Source: Ailurus styani | Lineage: Eukaryota; Chordata; Mammalia; Carnivora; Ailuridae | Direction of reading: 5' to 3' | Length of the DNA stretch: 64,000 bases | Assembly (NCBI GenBank): GCA_002007465.1 | Contig: LNAC01000338.1 | Coordinates: forward strand, 116,233-180,232 | Shown: positions 1-11,252 of the stretch, one piece after another | Layout of the letters: each line of letters starts with the position of its first letter | Position numbering within the stretch: position 1 is the first letter of the stretch | Program-made: the position numbers and the translations under genes | The notes under the pieces: generated by a model | The model's input: only the letters and a program-made list of their open reading frames with translations | What the model was told of the DNA's origin: nothing | The model's database searches: none

Positions 1-327
1 CCAGGGCCAGACGGCTTCCCAGGGGAATTCTACCAAACATTTAAAGAAGAATTAATACCTATTCTCCTGAAACTGTTCCAAAAAATAGAATTGGAAGGAA
101 AACTTCCAAACTCCTTTTATGAGGCCAGCATTACCTTGATCCCCAAACCAGGCAAAGACCCGATCAAAAAGGACAATCACAGACCAATATCCCTGATGAA
201 CACAGATGCAAAAATCCTCAACAAAATACTAGCCAATAGGATCCAACAGCACATAAAAAGGATTATTCACCACGACCAAGTGGGATTTATTCCTGGGATG
301 CAAGGTTGGTTTAACATTCGCAAATCA

Positions 328-392
328 GGGCACCTGGATGGCTCAGTGGGTTAAAGCCTCTGCCTTCGGCTCAGGTCATGATCTCTAGATGC
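328..392 (+). mobile_element. CAN-SINE 5' fragment embedded in the L1
   Basis: About 63 bases match the SINE head (gggcacctggatggctcag through catgatctc) and then run straight back into L1 ORF2 sequence (gatgctgaaaaagcatttga). No SINE tail and no TSD are present, and the L1 bases normally found here are missing. This suggests a deletion joining SINE to L1 after insertion. Confidence 0.8.
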
Positions 393-481
393 TGAAAAAG
401 CATTTGACAAAGTACAGCACCCTTTCTTAATCAAAACTCTTCATAGTGTAGGCATAGAGGGTACATACCTCAATATCATCA

Positions 482-920
482 AAGCCATCTACGAAAAACC
501 CACAGCGAATATCATTCTCAATGGAGAAAAACTGAGAGCTTTTCCCCTAAAGTCAGGAACACGGCAAGGCTGTCCACTATCACCACTGCTATTCAACATA
601 GTACTAGAAGTCCTAGCCTCAGCAATCAGACAACAAAAAGAAATAAAAGGCATCCAAATCGGCAAGGAAGAGGTCAAACTCTCACTCTTTGCAGATGATA
701 NCAACCATCTACAAAAAATCCACAGCGAATACCAGTCTCAATGGAGAAAAACTGAGAGCTTTTCCCCTAAAGTCAGGAACATGGCAGGGCTGTCCACTAT
801 CACCACTGCTATTCAACATAGTACTAGAAGTCCTAGCCTCAGCAATCAGACAACAAAAAGAAATAAAAGGCATCCAAATCGGCAAGGAAGAGGTCAAACT
901 CTCACTCTTTGCAGATGATA
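482..920 (+). repeat. 220-base tandem duplication inside L1 ORF2 with an N at the join
   Basis: Bases 482-700 and 702-920 repeat the same RT-domain segment. Both copies end in gcagatgata, at 700 and 920, giving a period of 220. They differ at several positions, for example acacggcaagg versus acatggcaggg. The N at 701 is the junction. This is either a real tandem duplication or two L1 reads joined by the assembler. Confidence 0.85.
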
Positions 921-2650
921 TGATACTTTATGTGGAAAACCCAAAGGACTCCACTCCAAAACTGCTAGCACTCATACAGGAATTCAGTCAAGTGTCAGGA
1001 TATAAAATCAATGCACAGAAATCAGTTGCATTTCTATATACCAACAACAAAACAGAAGAAAGAGAAATCAAGGAGTCGATCCCATTGACAATTGCACCCA
1101 AAACCATAAGATAACTAGGAATAAACCTAACCAAAGAGGCAAAGAATCTGTATTCAGAAAACTATAAAGTACTCATCAAAGAAATTGAGGAAGACACAAA
1201 GAAGTGAAAAAACATTCCATGCTCATGGACTGGAAGAACAAATACTGTGAAAATGTCTATGCTACCTGGAGCAACCTACACATTTAATGCAATCCCCAAC
1301 AAAATACAAGCAATTTATTTCAAAGAAATGGAACAAATAAACCTAAAATTTATATGGAACCAGAAAAGACCCCGAATAGCCAAAGGAATGTTGAAAAAAA
1401 AAAGCAAAGTTGGCGGCATCACAATTCCAGATTTCAAGCTNGACTTCAATCTATATTACAAAGCTGTAATCATCAAGACAGTATGGTACGGGCACAAAAA
1501 CAGACACAAAGATCAGTGGAACAGAATAGAGAGCCCAGAAATGGACCCTCAACTCTATGGTCAACTAATCTTCGACAAAGCAGGAAAGAATGTCCAGTGG
1601 GAAAAAGACAGTCTCTTCAACAAATGGTGTTGGGAAAACTGGTCAGCCACATGCAGAAAAATGAAACTGGATCATTTCCTTACACCACACACAAAAATAG
1701 ACTCAAAATGGATAAAAGACCTCAATGTGAGAAAGGAATCCATCAAAATCCTCGAGGAGAACACAGGCAGCAACCTCTTNCACCTCTTCAACCTCAGCTG
1801 CAGCAATTTCTTCCTAGGAACGTCACCAAAGGCACGGGAAGCAAGGGCAAAAACGAACTATTGGGACTTCATCAAGTTTAAAAGCTTTTGCACAGCAAAG
1901 GAAACAGTCAACAAAACCAAAAGACAACTGACAGAATGGGAGAAGATATTTGCAAATGACATATCAGATAAAGGGCTAGTATCCAAAATCTATAAAGAGC
2001 TTCTCAAACTCAACACCCATAAAACAAATAACCCAGTCAAGAAATGGGCAGAAGACATGAACAGACATTTCTCCAAAGAAGACATCCAAATGGCCAACAG
2101 ACACATGAGAAAGTGCTCAACATCACTCGGCATCAGAGAAATACAAATTAAAACCACAGCGAGATACCACCTTACACCAGTCAGAATGGCTAAAATCAAC
2201 AAGTCAGGAAATGACAGATGTTGGCGAGGTTGCGGAGAAAGGGGAACCCTCCTACACTGTTGGTGGGAATGCAAACTGGTGCAGCCACTCTGGAAAACAG
2301 TATGGAGATTCCTCAAAAAGTTGAAAATGGAGCTACCCTACGACCCAGCAATCGCACTACTGGGTATTTATCCTAAAGACACAAAGGTAGTGATCCTCAG
2401 GGGCACGTGCACCCGAATGTTTATAGCAGCAATGTCCACAATAGCCAAACTATGGAAAGAACCTAGATGTCCATCAACAGATGAATGGATAAAGAAGATG
2501 TGGTATATATACACAATGGAATACTATGCAGCCATCAAAAGAAACGAAATCTTGCTGTTTGCAACTATGTGGATGGAACTAGAGGGTATTATGCTGAGTG
2601 AAAGAAGTCAATCAGAGAAATACAATTATCATAAGATCTCTCTGATATGA

Positions 2651-2800
2651 GGAACTTGAGGGGCAGGGCAGGGGGTCGTGGGGGGTAGGGAGGGAAAAAT
2701 AATGAAACAAGATGGGATGGGGAAGGAGACAAACCATAAGAGACTCTTAATCTCACAAAATAAACTGAGGGTTACTGGGGGGTGGGAGGGTAGGGATAGG
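2651..2800 (+). repeat. G-rich L1 3'UTR
   Basis: Several runs of three to six G lie close together (around 2660-2695 and 2767-2800), as is usual for the L1 3'UTR and able in principle to form a G-quadruplex on the + strand. Confidence 0.7.
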
Positions 2801-3019
2801 GTGGATGGTTGTGGACATTGGGGAGGGTTTGTGCTATGATGAATGCTATGAAGGGTGTAAGCCTCATGATTCACAGAACTGTACCCCTGGGCAAAAAAAA
2901 AAAAGTACATACAGGTTTTATGCTTTATAATCCACATCTCATATATATATCACAAGAAAAAGTAAATTAAAAAATTATAAAGTTATTATCATACACTACC
3001 GAACATAAAAACTAATCTT

Positions 3020-3218
3020 GGAGCATCTGAGTAGCTCAGTCGTTAAGTGTCTGCCTTTGGCTCAGGTCATGATCCCAGTGTCCTAGGATTGAGCCCCACA
3101 TCAGGCTTCCTGCTCAGAGGGAAGCCTGCTTCTCCCTCTCCCACTCCCCCTGCTTGTTTTCCCTCTCTCACTGTGTCTGTCTCTCTGTCAAATAAATAAA
3201 TAAAATCTTAAAAAAAAA
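3020..3218 (+). mobile_element. CAN-SINE
   Basis: tRNA-derived head, CT-rich body, AAATAAATAAAATCTT tail. The TSD aaaactaatct is seen before (about 3008) and after (about 3220). Confidence 0.9.
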
Positions 3219-3229
3219 AAACTAATCTC

Positions 3230-3980
3230 ACCTGTACAAAAGGGAATTTTTCTCATACCCCTCTTCCAAATGAGAGGAAAGCTAAGATGCTATACCTTGC
3301 AAACAGGGGTAAATGATCAAGTTGCTTTGTCTAACAGAAACAAAAACAAGTGAAATAACATTTCAAACTATATTTAATAAGTATCAGATATTATTGTTAT
3401 TTTTACCATATATAGTCTTTGCTCTGGGTAAGACTACTAAAATTCCAGCCAAATGGCACATTCACAGATTCTACTGGCCCATGACCTACCACAAGTTTAT
3501 AACTGTTAATGGGTAAAAAATTAAAACTGAACACAAAATAAACTCTGGAGGAGAAAGGCAGCCAAGAGACTTTTTGTGAGCAAGAATGTAATTTTATTTA
3601 TGGTTACTGATGCAATAAATAGACGTATATAGAGAGAGCTGTTTGCCACTAAAACATACCTAAAGTCTTTGGCAGGGAAAAGGAGGATAAAAAGAGATTT
3701 ATACACTTTCACTCATGCTTAGAAAACAATGGGTTCTAGTAACAGGAGATAAAGTCAATCAAGTAAACAACAAAAATTAACTGAGTACCTATTGTTGAAA
3801 CCAAGAAAAATTTCACCCTGCCTATGTTTACAAGATACTATGTTGAAAGCAATGCAAAGAAATGTACGGTATTGCCCAAGGTTTAAGTAAAGTACAATCA
3901 AGCACAGTGTGTGGTAATTAGGAATACACATAAAAGCAAAAGACATACTCCTAAATATGAAAGTTTTTTCTTTAAAAAAA
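3230..3980. other. Unannotated AT-rich sequence
   Basis: No exon, RNA gene or recognisable repeat was found. Open frames here are short and AT-driven. If the syntenic TMEM116 gene extends this far, this is intron. Confidence 0.4.
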
Positions 3981-3993
3981 AAAAACATGCCTA

Positions 3994-4198
3994 GGGGTGC
4001 ATGGGTGGTGCAGTCGTTAGTGTCTGCCTTTAGCTCAGGTCATGATCCCAGGGTCCTGGGATTGAGTCCCCTATTGGGGTCCCTGTTCAGCAGGAAGCCA
4101 GGAAGCCTGCTTCTCCCTCTCTCACTCTCTCTGTTTGTATTCCCTCTCTCGCCATCTCTCTCTGTCAAATAAATAAAAATCTTTAAAAAAATAAAAAG
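3994..4198 (+). mobile_element. CAN-SINE
   Basis: An older, diverged copy starting ggggtgcatgggtggtgcag. The TSD aaaacatgccta occurs at 3982-3993 and 4199-4210. Confidence 0.9.
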
Positions 4199-4963
4199 AA
4201 AACATGCCTAATTCCTACCTAATTTATATCAAGAGCAGGATAAGGGGTAGAGAAGGAAGGACATGCGTTAAAAAAAAAAAGAAGAAGAAGAAGAAGAAGG
4301 ACATGCATTGTACGAAAGGCTTTCCCTGGGGAGGTTCTGAGTCCGTCTGTTCTGCTGAGGTGAAAGACCTAAAACAGTTCATATGAATACTCTTCTAAAA
4401 TCCTGCTTCCCAATATTTCTATTCAAATGAAATCAAGTTACAAAGAATATCAAAAGTGATTTTTATGGGGAAATGAAATCACATAAGGGTAGTAAAGTAT
4501 ATCTGCCCAGAGTGTTATTTAACACTGGCTAGTCTGGCCACTTTCTTCTCTCTTCGGTTTGCCTTTCTGAGTTACTGTTTCATCAGCTAGTCCCCTCAAA
4601 GATTCCCTATGGCTTTCTTTACTTTACTATATTTATTTTTAACTTAATAAATATTTTGGTCTTTTTCAGATTATGACTTCCATGTGTTTTTTGCTATTAA
4701 AAATATTATTTAATGGAGAAAAAAGCAATACTGGAGGATGGCTGACATTATTAATGTGGAAAAATTGGAATTTTTCCTACACCAAGAAAACAGAATATGT
4801 GGGAACCAGTGAACTAGTGGTTGCTAAAGTCTTTTAGGCTCTTGTTATGTCAAAGATATGAGAACTGAAGCCAGAGAAACTAAAGGTCACATCCTAGGCC
4901 AAACTAGATCCTACATCTTTATAAAGTTCTAACCCACTGTCATGCCAGAGGTCACCTTAGAGC

Positions 4964-5185
4964 AGTGGTTCTCAGCCAGGAGCACTTTTGCCTCCCCCAG
5001 GAGACATCTGGCAATATTTAAAAATATTTTGGGTTTTACAACCTTAGATGTAGGGGGAGGTGGTTTGCTTCTAGCTTCTAGTGGGTAAAGTCTGCTAAAT
5101 ATCCTAAGGTGCAGACAGCCCCCTACAACAAATAATCGTCCAGTCCAACAGATAAATAATGCAGAGACTGAAAATCTCTGCTGAG
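4964..5185 (+). mobile_element. MER5A-like hAT DNA-transposon relic
   Basis: The sequence opens with cagtggttctcagccagg and runs through internal phrases typical of MER5A (ggagacatctggcaat, ctagtgggtaaagtctgctaaa, cagccccctacaac), ending near gactgaaaatctctgctgag. It is non-autonomous and without coding capacity. The family call is from memory of the consensus. Confidence 0.75.
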
Positions 5186-5444
5186 CTCTCTCTACTATGT
5201 AACTCATACTTTGTTAACTTAATTACATATGAATTCAAATTTCAGCAAAGGAGACAAACATTAGGAAAATCTGAATCATAGAAAGATATGTGGCCTAAGA
5301 TTACTCTGGCAGGAAATGACAATACAGTACCAGGACTTCTACTTTCTAGTACTTACATAGATACTTACATAGTCTATGTCTGAAATTCAAAATCCTATTT
5401 TCATTACATATCATATTTCAGTCACTTAAAAAGCATATATGGAG

Positions 5445-5660
5445 GGCGCCTGGGTGGCTCAGTGGGTTAAAGCCTCTGCCTTCGGCTTAGGTCATGATCT
5501 CAGGGTCCTGGGATCGAGGCCCGCATCGGGCTCCCTGCTCAGCGGGAGCCTGCTTCCTCCTTTCTCTCTGCCTGCCTCTCTGCCTACTTGTGATTTGGTC
5601 TCTCTCTCTGTGTCAAATAAATAATAAAAAAATAAATAAATAAAATCTTTAAAAAAAAAA
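5445..5660 (+). mobile_element. CAN-SINE, young
   Basis: Full head with a long AAATAAATAAAATCTTT tail. The TSD aaagcatatatggag flanks it (about 5429-5443 and 5660-5674). Confidence 0.95.
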
Positions 5661-5934
5661 AAGCATATATGGAGAAAGGCTTTGGAACAAGATAATCCTG
5701 TACTCAAATTCTAGCTCTAACAAATTATTGGCTATATATAAGATCTTATGAAAGTCTCTCAACTTTACCAGGATTCCATTTCTTCACTATTATATCAGAT
5801 TAATAAAATCTACCTCACAGAGCTGTTTTAAGGATTAAATGAAAAATGTATTTAAAACACTGAGCACATCTGTCTGGAACATAATAAATATCAAATGCTG
5901 TGTTTAATTTGAAGGGGGACTGTAGTTAAGAGTT

Positions 5935-6080
5935 AGACTTTTGAAAATCTCTCTTCTGCTACTTACTGTAAAATTTGAACAAGTTATTTCATGAGTTTGA
6001 GCCTCAATTTCCTCATCTGTGAAATGGAGCTAATATCATCCTTCTCATGGGAGAGTGATGACAGCCAATAAGATAAAGTC
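5935..6080 (+). mobile_element. MIR relic
   Basis: Carries the MIR core phrase cctcaatttcctcatctgtgaaatggagctaat. Old and diverged, with no TSD. Confidence 0.65.
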
Positions 6081-6940
6081 TGTAAAGTATACTTGGAGCA
6101 TACTTCCAGCATACTTGGAGCTCAGAAAGTATTCAACATACAGAACTATTCTGATTATGAAAGTGGCCCCAATAAAAACCCAAACACATTTTCCACATAC
6201 AAAAGCTCTCTCATATATGTCCTGAACTATATTTTGTCCAATTTTGTGCCATTTGGCCTCGTTAGAGAAATAGTTGTCCCATTTCTCTTAAAATCTTTTC
6301 ATAGCTAGGAAATACAACTCTCTTCCTAGTCCTCTCTCAATCAGGAAGGTTTTTTGTTTGTTTATACCTTAAATATATATAATTTTTGTTTGTCAATTAC
6401 ACCTCAATAAAAGGAAATTTTTTTTACTTGATCTTTTTGGTATGAATAATTTTACATGATTTACAATAAAAATACATAGGATGTATTTTTGCTCTGTTTT
6501 CATCATTAAATTGTAATTGCCTAGCAGGCCTAAACAGCAAACCTAATATTTTCTGGACAACATAGTCTAAGTTATTTCCTAGCCCCACTAGCAATGTTAC
6601 CAAGTTATCAATATCAGAAAACTCACCTCTTGGCAGGACCATCCTGTGCTTAAGGTGACTAGACGTACTAGTACTAGGTGTACTTTCCTTAAGTGACTAG
6701 ATGCTTCAAACAACTCTATTTCCTAACTTTAATAATCAATGCATAGCAAAAAAAAATGTGCTTTTAGTAGACAATCTCTCAGTATTCAAAGTCATAGTTA
6801 AAATAGTTACCTGGAAGAAAAGGGAAACCTATTGACTGTGTCTAAAATATCTCAATGTATTGTAATGACAAATTTACAAGTAATTCATAGAATTATTCCA
6901 TTATTTATATGTGATACTTCTCTTATTTATTTCAAAGGCT
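6081..6940. other. Unannotated AT-rich sequence
   Basis: Nothing beyond short random frames was identified. A minus-strand frame at 6424-6642 has no splice-site context or family resemblance that I can recognise. Confidence 0.35.
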
Positions 6941-6972
6941 AAGTCACTAAAAGTTCAAACCAACACAAAAAG

Positions 6973-7170
6973 GGCGCCTGGGTGGCTCAGTGGGTTAAAG
7001 CCTCTGCCTTCAGCTCAGGTCATGATCTCAGGGTCCCAGGATCAAGGCCCGCATTGGGCTCTCTGCTTGGCAGGGAGCCTGTTTCCTTCTCTCTCTGCCT
7101 GCCTCTCTGCCTACTTGTGATCTCTCTCTCTCTCTCTCTGTCAAATAAATAAATAAATCTTTTTTAAAAA
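6973..7170 (+). mobile_element. CAN-SINE, first of a pair at one target
   Basis: Full-length. The upstream TSD is caaaccaacacaaaaag (6956-6972). The downstream copy of the target was itself hit by the next SINE, leaving only aaaccaacaca between them. Confidence 0.95.
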
Positions 7171-7183
7171 AAAACCAACACAG

Positions 7184-7368
7184 GGCGCCTGGGTGGCTCA
7201 GTGGGTTAAAGCCTCTGCCTTCGGCTCGGGTCATGATCTCAGGGTCCTGGGATCGAGGCCCATATCGGGCTCTCTGCTCAGCGGGGAGCCTGCTTCCCCC
7301 TCTCTCTCTGCCTGCCTCTCTGCCTACTTGTGATCTCTCTCTCTCTGTGTCAAAAAAAAAAAAAAAAA
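7184..7368 (+). mobile_element. CAN-SINE, second of the pair
   Basis: Inserted into the downstream target copy of the preceding SINE. The third copy of the target, aaccaacacaaaaag, follows its poly(A). Confidence 0.95.
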
Positions 7369-7531
7369 AAAACCAACACAAAAAGAGTTTGCTCACCTCT
7401 GGAGATTTCTGTATATTCTGGAATACGGCATAGGCAATAAGTGAACTTGAACCAATAACACTGACAGAGATAAAAGATAATCATTAAAAGAGGACTACTG
7501 GGGCTCCTTCATTTTTGCTAATGATTTTTTA

Positions 7532-7655
7532 CAGCTTTACCGATATATAATAGATGTAAAATAAACTGCACATTTTTCTAAAATATGGAATGCTTCATGA
7601 GTTTGTGTGTCATCCTTGCATAGGGGCCATGCTAATCTTCTCTGTATCATTCCTA
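7532..7655 (-). pseudogene. U6 snRNA / L1 chimeric retrocopy
   Basis: Read on the minus strand, 7655-7580 matches U6 from about nucleotide 33 to its 3' end: ggaatgatacagagaagatt, then agcatggcccctatgcaagg, then the 3' part ending ccatatttt, with several substitutions. It joins about 45 bases resembling the extreme 3' end of an L1 (ttatatatcggtaaagctgt) followed by A residues. Imperfect 14-base direct repeats (ttttgctaatgatt near 7513, ttttgcaaatcaat near 7660) look like the TSD. U6-L1 fusions by template switching during L1 retrotransposition are known in mammals. No intact promoter or U6 5' end is present, so it is a dead copy. Confidence 0.75.
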
Positions 7656-7679
7656 CTGATTTTGCAAATCAATCCTGTT

Positions 7680-10285
7680 GATCAAATTCTTTGATTTTCA
7701 GATGTTATTCCTCAATCTGTTTTTTTGTTATTGTTGATGTTACATTTTATTAATCAGAAAATATCAACATGGTAAAGAACAGCATTTCTCCCTGAAGAGT
7801 TAAAGCAAATACAGAAAATGGGAAAAAATGCAGAAAACTTTAGAATTCTACAGTTTTGCTTTTACTAGTTTAAATAGTCATAGTACATGAGATTAAATAA
7901 ATTTACCTCAGAGTAGCCATAACAAATTGTATCCATTGTATTGCAGAAAAAACCTAAATAAAACAAGAAAGAGAATAAAATTAAAACTTTTACATTTAAT
8001 ATTCAACCTTCCTCCAATTTCACTGTTTATTAACTATCTGTGCAGAGCACAAACTCTTCAGTGACTAATCAAAATACCCTACAATTCTGAGAAGGAGCAG
8101 AAAGGCCTCTAGAAAGGCAGGGTGGTTCCTTGTTTCCTCTCTTATTGCTCCATCTCTGGGAAACAATAAGATAAAAAGAGTAGAGAGGTGGACAGAAAAT
8201 GACTAAGTGAAAAGAGAGCTGGATAAGAAGATTTAAAAAGGAAAGAATAAAATAGAGAAGAGGTAGGAAAAGTTAAATTTTGAGAGAGAATAGATGCGTG
8301 AAAAGAGTGGGTAATAGGAAAGGTAAACAAATACTAAATAGAGTTGACTGACAACTAGACAGAAAAAAAATAGAATAGTAAGCGATAAAGAAAGAGGAAG
8401 TAGTAAAGAGATAGTGTGAGTGAAAAGTACAGAACAAGGAGGAAGAAAGGGGGAGCAAAAAGAAAGGGACAATTTATAATCTCACCAAGTCCCAATTGTC
8501 TTCCAGAATGCTAGCCTCCAGCAGGAAGGCCATGGGGACTTCAGCCCCAGCTATGCTTAAGGAGCCTGATCGTTCTCAGGTTCTGAATCCTGAAGTACAG
8601 AACAGGTGGCTCCACCCCTAGCTCCGCTGGGCTCCTCCCTACCCAATCCTGCCCTGTATCTTGAGGACAAGGAAAGAAGGTGGCGACAAGTGGAGGAGAA
8701 AGCCAAGCAGAAAGAACAAAAATAGAAAGAGCAGGTGACAAGGAAACAAAGTTCTAAAAAGCATTAGGAATTGTAAGAGGAAGAGACAAGAATAATAAAA
8801 AATAGAGAGAATGGTGAAAAGATAAACTGAGCTGCAAGAGAGAAATGGAACAGAAAAAAAGGAGAGAAAAATAAGGAAGAAAGGAGGTCTGCTTAAAACT
8901 TGCCCTATTTAGGGACAAAAGCCTGTGATGGAAAAGAGAGACTGCATATTAAAGTAATCAATAAATTTTTAGCAATACCAAGAAAATCTGTGAAGAGAAA
9001 GGGCTGTTTATATCTCATATTCAATAGTAACATCTGAAATAGTCTGTACCAAAAATTCCCACTGGAAATAAATTACATGATTCATTTAATATACTTATGT
9101 TTATATATCAACTCTGTGTAAACCATTGTGCTACAGAAGGTAAAAAGACAAATAAGGGACAGACCCAGACTTCCAGGAGCTTATAATATAGTAGGAAAAA
9201 TGGCCTGAATGCCAGAATCTCAAATTATCTGCATACAAAAAAAATATATACTGCCTGTCATTTGAACAATATTCGGAAGAAATGGTAAAATTTGGACAAG
9301 GACTATGATAAAGAGAAAGCAGAAGGAAGAATATTTCATTTATGTAACCATTTATCTTTCATCTAACCATATTTTCATACACTGTACAAATATTTATTGA
9401 TAACATAAATTGGATCATTTGCATAGGTTCAGTGATTTAAATATGTGATTCATTTATTCATATGAGGTTAATATATGATTCATTTATTCACCATAGTGTA
9501 CAGTAGAAGAAGGGACATCATTAAACAGAGGTAGGTTTTGGTGGGAAACTGTTAAATTGGAGGTAGCCTCTAACCACTTTGCTTAAATCATTAAACAAAT
9601 AAAAAACACAAGTAGATTTCTAGTTCAGAAATCCCTACTATAAGGTCTCAGGGAGTGTTCTGAGGCCTCTAATCATATATCTATTTAATAAGGGTGAGGG
9701 AACTAATGACAGTCTCACCAAGTGATAAGAGAATGCTTTTGGACAAAGGACTCTTGTCTCAGTCAAGAACAAATCTCATATTGTTCAAGGAACAACCATG
9801 CCAAATCAGTCTGCTGCTCTTGCCATAAGAACTTTTCTCTCTTGGCACCTCTTCTAAAATGTCTTATGCCACTGACCAAATTCCCATTTGGGGATTTACA
9901 TTTTTCTCTCTGTATTAGTATTCTGCTTTTTGTATACTTAGCACCATTCCCCCTGGAAATATCTTTTGAAACATAATCTTCCCATCTTTCTTTTCTGCAA
10001 GGGCTAACCCAAGCCCAAATGAAGTGGGTGATACTTTTAGTTTTCTCTTCTCTTTTTACTTAGCTCCTTAGTAAGCTCAAATACATCACAGCTCACTTAA
10101 CGTAATGGGCTACTATATTTCATGTATCAATTAATAGATATTCATTAAACATCTACCATGAATAAGTTACTACTGTGGATACAAAGTCAAAAAAGACACC
10201 TTCCTAGTAAAATATTTTTATTTAGGCAAAAATTATACTTAACTCAAATAAGACTTCTAGTAATAACATCAACAAATTATCAAGT
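7680..10285. other. Non-coding sequence with long purine-rich tracts
   Basis: No exon or repeat family was recognised. Purine-biased DNA at 8155-8480 and 8640-8890 (mostly A and G on the + strand) explains the long minus-strand frames rich in S, L and F, which are not genes. Confidence 0.5.
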
Positions 10286-10367
10286 GCTATCTATGTGTAA
10301 GGCTCTATGCTAAGCATTTTAATTGTCAACACAAACTTTGAGGTAAGGAGTAGATATTCCCATTTTT

Positions 10368-10466
10368 AAAAAAAAATTTAGTAGACTCTACACCCAATGT
10401 GGGGTTTGAACTCACGACCCTAAGATCAAGAGTCCCATGTTTTACCAACTAAGCTAACCAGGTACC
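10368..10466 (-). mobile_element. CAN-SINE, short older type
   Basis: tRNA-like body with a reversed head (accaactaagctaaccaggtaccc) and a T/A-rich tail on the left. Inserted in the MIR. Confidence 0.75.
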
Positions 10467-10507
10467 CTAGTAATGTTTCCATTTTTTAGATGAAGAAACT
10501 GAGGCTT

Positions 10508-10717
10508 GGGCGCCTGGGTGGCTCAGTGGGTTAAAGCCTCTGCCTTTGGCTCAGGTCATGATCCCAGGGTCCTGGGATCAAGGCCCGCATCGGGCTCTCC
10601 ACTCAGCGGGGGGCCTGCTTCCTCCTCTCTCTCTGCCTGCCTCTCTCCCTACTTGTGATTCTCTCTCTGTGTCAAATAAAAAAATAAAATCTTTAAAAAA
10701 AAAAAAAGAAAAGAAAA
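10508..10717 (+). mobile_element. CAN-SINE, nested in MIR
   Basis: Perfect 15-base TSD aagaaactgaggctt at 10493-10507 and 10718-10732, made of MIR sequence. Confidence 0.95.
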
Positions 10718-10748
10718 AAGAAACTGAGGCTTAGAGAAGTCACTTCTA

Positions 10749-10800
10749 GTAAGCTTGATGATTCACAGACCTGTACCCCTGGGGCAAATAATAATAAATA

Positions 10801-10851
<51 letters not shown>

Positions 10852-10881
10852 AGTAAACATGCACATGACTGGAAAAAAAAA
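10749..10881 (+). mobile_element. 5'-truncated L1 3' end, nested in MIR
   Basis: Terminal L1 3'UTR (gattcacagacctgtacccc) followed by a long (AAAT)n tail. Perfect TSD agaagtcacttcta at 10735-10748 and 10882-10895. Confidence 0.9.
10795..10852 (+). repeat. (AAAT)n microsatellite
   Basis: About 13 uninterrupted AAAT units growing out of the L1 tail. Confidence 0.9.
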
Positions 10882-11046
10882 AGAAGTCACTTCTAATGGT
10901 TAGAGTTATCAAGTGGTAATACCAATATTCAAATCCAATCATTCTGACTTCATAGTTTGCACTCTTAACACACACAATATTCTAATGGAGAACTAGTTAA
11001 TAGGAAGACAGGGAAAGATAATTTTAAAAATTAATTTAACATTTGG

Positions 11047-11252
11047 GACACCTGGGTAGCTCAGTCATTTAAGCATCTGCCTGGCTGAGGTCATGATCCT
11101 AAGGTCCTGGGTTGGAGTCCTCCATCTGGCTCCTTGCTTAGCAGGGAGACTGCTTCTCTCTCTCCTTCCAACCCTCCCCTCACCCCATGCTCTCTCTCAC
11201 ATTCTCTCTCAAATAGATAAATAAAATCTTCACAAAAAAAAACAAAAACAAA
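11047..11252 (+). mobile_element. CAN-SINE, diverged
   Basis: Starts gggacacctgggtagctcag and ends in an A-rich tail with C interruptions. No clear TSD. Confidence 0.85.

Larger units (their letters stand above)
1..2904 (+). mobile_element. LINE-1, 3' half of ORF2, 3'UTR and poly(A)
   Basis: The segment translates as L1 ORF2 from the start of the reverse-transcriptase domain ([12 protein letters not shown] at base 1), through the FADDM catalytic motif (near 689-930), to the C-terminal region ending at a stop at 2648-2650. A G-rich 3'UTR follows and an A run ends it at about 2904. The endonuclease half and ORF1 would lie left of the window. The copy is dead: the frame is broken near 320-395, around the N at 701, at 1112 and at 1205, and Ns interrupt it at 1441 and 1780. 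Sense orientation is +. Family membership is certain; the carnivore subfamily is not assigned. Confidence 0.95.
10285..10970 (+). mobile_element. MIR relic split by three later insertions
   Basis: MIR pieces lie at 10285-10367, 10467-10507, 10718-10748 and 10882-10970 (ctatgtgtaaggctctatgc ... agatgaagaaactgaggctt ... agagaagtcacttcta ...). They are separated by a minus CAN-SINE, a plus CAN-SINE and an L1 3' end. TSDs show how the pieces join. Confidence 0.8.

Noticed and set aside
1354..1881. Second plus-strand frame in the L1
   Set aside because: A shadow of ORF2, which reads in the neighbouring frame with clear L1 homology.
6424..6642. Minus-strand frame considered as a TMEM116 exon
   Set aside because: No hydrophobic transmembrane pattern of the expected kind, no clear acceptor and donor, and no match I could recall.
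8142..8472. Overlapping minus-strand frames rich in S, L and F
   Set aside because: Products of the purine-rich + strand (few stops on the other strand), with no family resemblance.
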